DNA of 64,000 nucleotides from assembly GCA_023055355.1 (NCBI GenBank), contig JALJCS010000009.1, positions 27,863,001 through 27,927,000 of the forward strand. The letters run 5' to 3'. The notes beneath the pieces were generated by a model. It did not search any database and had not been told where the DNA came from. It saw only the letters and a list, made by a program, of their open reading frames with translations. The DNA comes from Agelaius tricolor (lineage: Eukaryota; Chordata; Aves; Passeriformes; Icteridae). Of the stretch, positions 59,706-64,000 are shown piece after piece. The translations under genes were made by a program, and so were the position numbers. Position 1 is the first letter of the stretch, and each line of letters begins with the position of its first letter.

Positions 59706-62700
59706 AATTCCTTCTCCCTTCTGAACCAGACAATGAGTGTAAAAAGGATGCTTTCCACTGAGCACAAAGACAGATCTTATTTGAAGTACTAATTTCATCT
59801 GTTTGCCATAGTTTGCCAAACTTTAAGACTCTCCTCCATGTTTACTTATGTAATCAATGCTAAGATAAGCTTGTTTTTCTCTCATTTTCAGTATAAGTCA
59901 GTCTGCTCTTCTTCATATTCTTATATTATCAATTGATTAACAGGTACAGGAAAGCAAAGGACATTGTTAGAACCAAATGGGTTTGCTATGAGCTGCTGTG
60001 AGTTCTGGTACAAGAGACCTCTAAGACTGTTGTTTGAGTCACCTGGGTATCTTTCACCCAAAGTGTCTCCTAGCAAGGGGAGCATTTGGAAGGCTTATGA
60101 AGTAAACACAGGGGCTTTTTACTTCAACACAGATGCACAGAGAATCAGTGAGCACTGAAATTCAGGAGCTCTGTGACACTGTTCTGTACTGCACTGCAAC
60201 ACTCTTCAATAATTCAGCATGGAGACACAAATGCTAAGGGCCTGCTGCTGAACTGGGCAGTGCTGGCAGAGCTGTCCTGAAGTCAGTCTAACAGAGATTT
60301 GCACAATGACTCAAAGATGCACCGTCCTAAAACTGTAATTACAGCTTGACACTTCTCTCCCAACCAAGACAACTGTGATCCCCTCAGACAAAAATTCAAT
60401 ATAGAAGTGTCACAGTTCCCAAGAGCTTGTCTTGATTCATTTCATTCCTCCTTGTCAAACAAAGCCTCAGGAGACTGCATGAGAACTCCAATGGGCTTCC
60501 ACAAAACTCCTGCAAGCTGAGAATGTCTCAAGACTTCAACAGGACACCACACAACATTAAGATGTCAGAGGTATGTGCTCCATCAAGGAGAGGAGAAGTG
60601 CTGACAGCTATGATTTTAACCTGGTTTCTCAGGGCTTCTGCTGCCCCTGCCATGGGGCTAGCAGGGCAAACAGTGACACCTCCAGGCACCCATCTATCTG
60701 GATCTGCAGACCGTACACGAGCTGCGTGGCCTGGCCCCGCAGGATAGACCATGTATTCTGTCATTTCAGATTAGGAAAGCCTTGGGGTCCCTAACCCAAA
60801 GGGAAGCAGATATTGCACAGCTCCAAAGCAATTGTAGGAACTCATGTTTTTTAGGAGTCAGAAAGGCCAAAGAACCCTTGCTCAAGGTGGCAGAGTCATA
60901 GTTTACCAAATCTACTCTCTGTACCAAGGGTAAACAACTATTCCTAAATGCTTGGATGTAGCCTGGAAAATCTCTAGAAATAAAATTCCCAGAGAAACTG
61001 GTATGTGTTTTAAATAAACAAAATTGCTGAAATTTCCCCCCCCTCAAAATGGAAAAAAAAATCTGTCGTATAGAAAGTTCTACTTTTTTTCTGTTACCAA
61101 GTGGAAACACCTTCTTTCTACAGAATTTTGTCATTTTCAAGGGTCAATAACCTTGAGTTTCACTACCTCTAGCTGTCAAAACCTATAATTTAGATTGCCT
61201 TTCCTACCTGAGAGTGTCTGGTTGCATAATGATCATTTTTAAAACTTTATGATAACCCCAGAAACTAGGTGTTGATAAATCCGACATATCATCACATAAT
61301 GAGTAAACTGACACAGAAACTGAGTGCCACATCTGTTCTTAAACTACTACTAAGTGTTAGACCAAAGAACAGAGCAAAAAGTCTTCATTCCAAGGCATTC
61401 CTGAGTCTTGGAAAAACAATAGAACTGATTAACAATCTCCTAAGTCCTACATATGAATTTCAATTAGTGTAAATTTTCACTTGCTTGCCTACTATATAGT
61501 GGATTCTTTAAATATACATCTGAGTTCAGTCATTTCCAGATACGATCTGATGAGGAGAGGCCTCTAATGTGTAATGCAAGAAGATACTGCAGTCCATCCA
61601 TATACCAGTTTTATGTATTTTTTCCAACAGTTTTGTATGTACATCCACATCACAGCATAGACTTATTTTGTAAATTGAAAAAAAATGTGATGAACAAACA
61701 CGTGTAACATTAGGAAGAAGGACAAAGTTTGTTTGACTGCATGAGACTGACAATGGGGTTGATTCTCCATTGTTCTGTTCTTTGGTTCATCACACTCCCC
61801 AAAACACAGTGAATGCTGTATGCAGAATTGGGGTTCCATGTGAATTAGTCATAAAACTGTCCTGACTCAGTGGTGTCTAATACTCAGTTTGAATGTGAGC
61901 TGATATGGAAGGGAACGCCAAAACTTGGAATAGGGGAGTTTTTTTCAAAGCTTGTTCCTTTAGAGTGTTTATCTCTCTATGTGAATTATTTTTTTACCTT
62001 TAAAATTCAAAAGGAAAAAAAAAAGTCACAAAAACATGATAAATTGACTTTTTCATTATACCATTGTTGCATTGACTAAACATGCAGATTACCTCTGGCA
62101 AGGATGGCTAATCACTTTCTATTTTTCTAAGGTGGCAAACCAAATGGAAATCCATGACTTAAAGGAATTTTTCAGAAGCTGTTAAGAGTTACTTAACAGT
62201 AAGTTCTACTAGGTTGTTTCTGAAAAATTAAAAGAAATATTACCAAGTACATTACAAAATTCCTTGCAGCACCAAAGTACCTCTCCTCCTCTATCCCTTA
62301 AGTAACTGAACATACTGTCTCAGATGACGTAACCAAATAACAACCAAAACATTGATAAATGGTGGCTCAAATAAAAGACATCAGCTCCATCCTCAGGGAG
62401 GGCAGTGTTTTTAGAATGACAGCTATTTCTGAAGAAATAGATTTATTTTTGAAATATACTGTGTATTAGACCAACATGTACACACTATCTAGACAGAAAC
62501 ACAGGTGATTTGTTGTAGAAGAGTTTTCAGAAATAAACAACACCATTTCATCCTCCCCCTCATTTATATAAATAGCTACAGACACATTTTACATGCATTC
62601 ACATACAGGGAGTGATTTTCTTAGCACTGTACAATGCCAGAAAGAACAGCAGCCTCCTGGTAAGTCTAAACCATTCCACAGTATGTACCTATACAATACG

Positions 62701-64000
62701 TCTATCATTAAATACAGATTTAGCTAGAGAAGACTCCTACATTTATGACATTCCAGCATAACTTTCCACAAAAGAGTTGAATGGGTTCCTCAACTGCACA
62801 GTGAGTTTTCACTCTTTTTATTCTGAGCTTTTCCAGTGAGTAGGCCAGGGACAGTCTATCTCAGGTTCACAGGACAGCCTGCTTTTCTGTGTCTTACTTG
62901 AAAGCCCTGTCAGCAGATTCCTCATTCCAGACTCTTGAAACCTGAAGGTTAGTCCTCCTACTCTCCCAGATGCAGCAGATATTCCTTGAAACCTTTTATA
63001 ATCTTATTTTAAAAGTCAGGTATTTTTCCACTATTAAAATGGGTTTAGATATTTTAATGGTGTCAAAAAAACCCAGCACGAGATCCCAGTGCTGAATTGG
63101 TATTTTTCCTTTGCCAAATCTCTGGTTTATACCAGAGACCAACATCACTTCAATCACCTGAGGAGCAATCTCATTTTCTCTTACAAGAGCTGTTTGCCTT
63201 CTGCTGGTGCTGGGATGATGGAAGTATGTCTGCAATCCAGTATTAGTTTTCAATCTGTCCCTAGTACTCTCCTGGCAACTCTCCCTTTCTTCAAGCAGAG
63301 CTAGCTAAGTGGCAAGCAGTTCTGAGGGTTGATCTCCACACCTACACAAAACCCCACAGGAACAGGCTGTGTTTTGTGTGAACACAAGGTGAGCCTCATG
63401 TACAACTATGTGTAAGAGGATGTAGGAAGAGGGGACTTGATTGTTTTCACCTTAGTTTTCCTTCCCCACCTTCTGTTTCTAACTAGTGCTGTTGTCCTAT
63501 ATATTTCTGCTGCTTTTCCTGTTGTCCTATATATTTCTTCTGCTTTTCCAAGTGTTATGCTTGCTACTTTCTTTGAGAAATCCTACAGAGGGAAGGAAGA
63601 ACAGATAAAATCGGTAAAATAGTTAAAATATTAAAATAAATATTTAATATTAAACCTAGTAAAACACACTCTGTATGCAAAATGCAGTCATTGCATTAAT
63701 GAAACATCTCTACAGAAACCATTCTGAGGTGGTCAGAGAAGCTGAAAGGATCTAATCTACAATGGTTAATGGAGGGGGAGGAAAGGGGGGAAAAAACTCA
63801 AAAGCAGCAGCATGAGAAACCAGCAGAGCATGGACTATCAATAGCTCTTTTTTCTGTTCTTCATGTTTGACTTGGTGAAGAACAAGCCTAGGGCTGAGGA
63901 TACAACCAGCCAATTGTAAATTTAAATATGTTTGCTCTCTTTCATGCTTGCCAAAACCACTCAGTGGTTCCGGGTAGCTTTAGGTTTATGCAAGTTGAGA
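59706..64000. other. intergenic DNA, no gene recognised
   Basis: AT-rich unique DNA to the end of the window. The only structured item is the 30-bp tandem duplication at 63490-63549. Frames such as 60766-61140 (minus) are not recognisable. Confidence 0.55.
63490..63549 (+). repeat. tandem duplication, 30 bp x 2
   Basis: The unit opening TGTTGTCCTATATATTTCT at 63490-63519 is repeated at 63520-63549 with one difference (G to T). Confidence 0.94.

Noticed and set aside
1..64000. tRNA, rRNA, snRNA genes and CRISPR arrays
   Set aside because: No tRNA A/B boxes with a cloverleaf, no recognisable U6/5S starts, and no regularly spaced direct repeats were seen by eye.

Overview
This is vertebrate nuclear DNA, almost certainly from a bird. 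The evidence is CR1 retrotransposon fragments, several endogenous-retrovirus LTRs of kinds I associate with songbirds (from memory, not from a search), and a three-exon XC-chemokine gene that looks avian. Most of the window is AT-rich, CpG-poor, non-coding DNA. Nearly all short open reading frames in it are chance, so they are not listed as genes.

The one gene I recognise with confidence is XCL1 (lymphotactin) on the + strand. Its exons are 41330-41399, 43896-44013 and 44742-44847, with a TATA-like box upstream and an AATAAA downstream. It encodes 97 residues: a signal peptide, then a mature chemokine that keeps only two cysteines, as the C family does. About 10 kb downstream (about 51325-52250) lies a decayed copy of its 5' flank, exon 1 and the start of intron 1. 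The copy has lost its start codon, the core of the signal peptide, its splice donor and its TATA box.

Mobile elements by position: a 659-bp minus-strand solo LTR at 5945-6603 with a perfect 6-bp target duplication; a plus-strand LTR at 10222-10779, with a worn piece of the same family at 22963-23066; a CR1 LINE at about 13850-15160 and CR1 3' pieces at 17446-17606 (+), 28305-28575 (-) and 37528-37862 (-); a 1457-bp minus-strand solo LTR at 35055-36511; an LTR-like block at about 39640-40200 (+); an LTR at about 56338-56926 (+); and a 383-bp minus-strand solo LTR at 59317-59699 with a perfect 6-bp duplication. No retroviral gag, pol or env reading frames are visible beside the LTRs.

Other structure: four striking short inverted repeats (69-101, 7487-7529, 11912-11942, 48297-48353) with long, nearly perfect arms and loops of only 3-5 nt; a CpG-elevated patch near 18.7-19.5 kb; a paired AP-1 palindrome at 15606-15634; a GT/G-rich low-complexity tract near 34.54-34.76 kb; and several short tandem duplications. 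A possible terminal exon of an unknown gene lies on the minus strand at 2993-3141. I found no operon-like, CRISPR or other prokaryote-style system.
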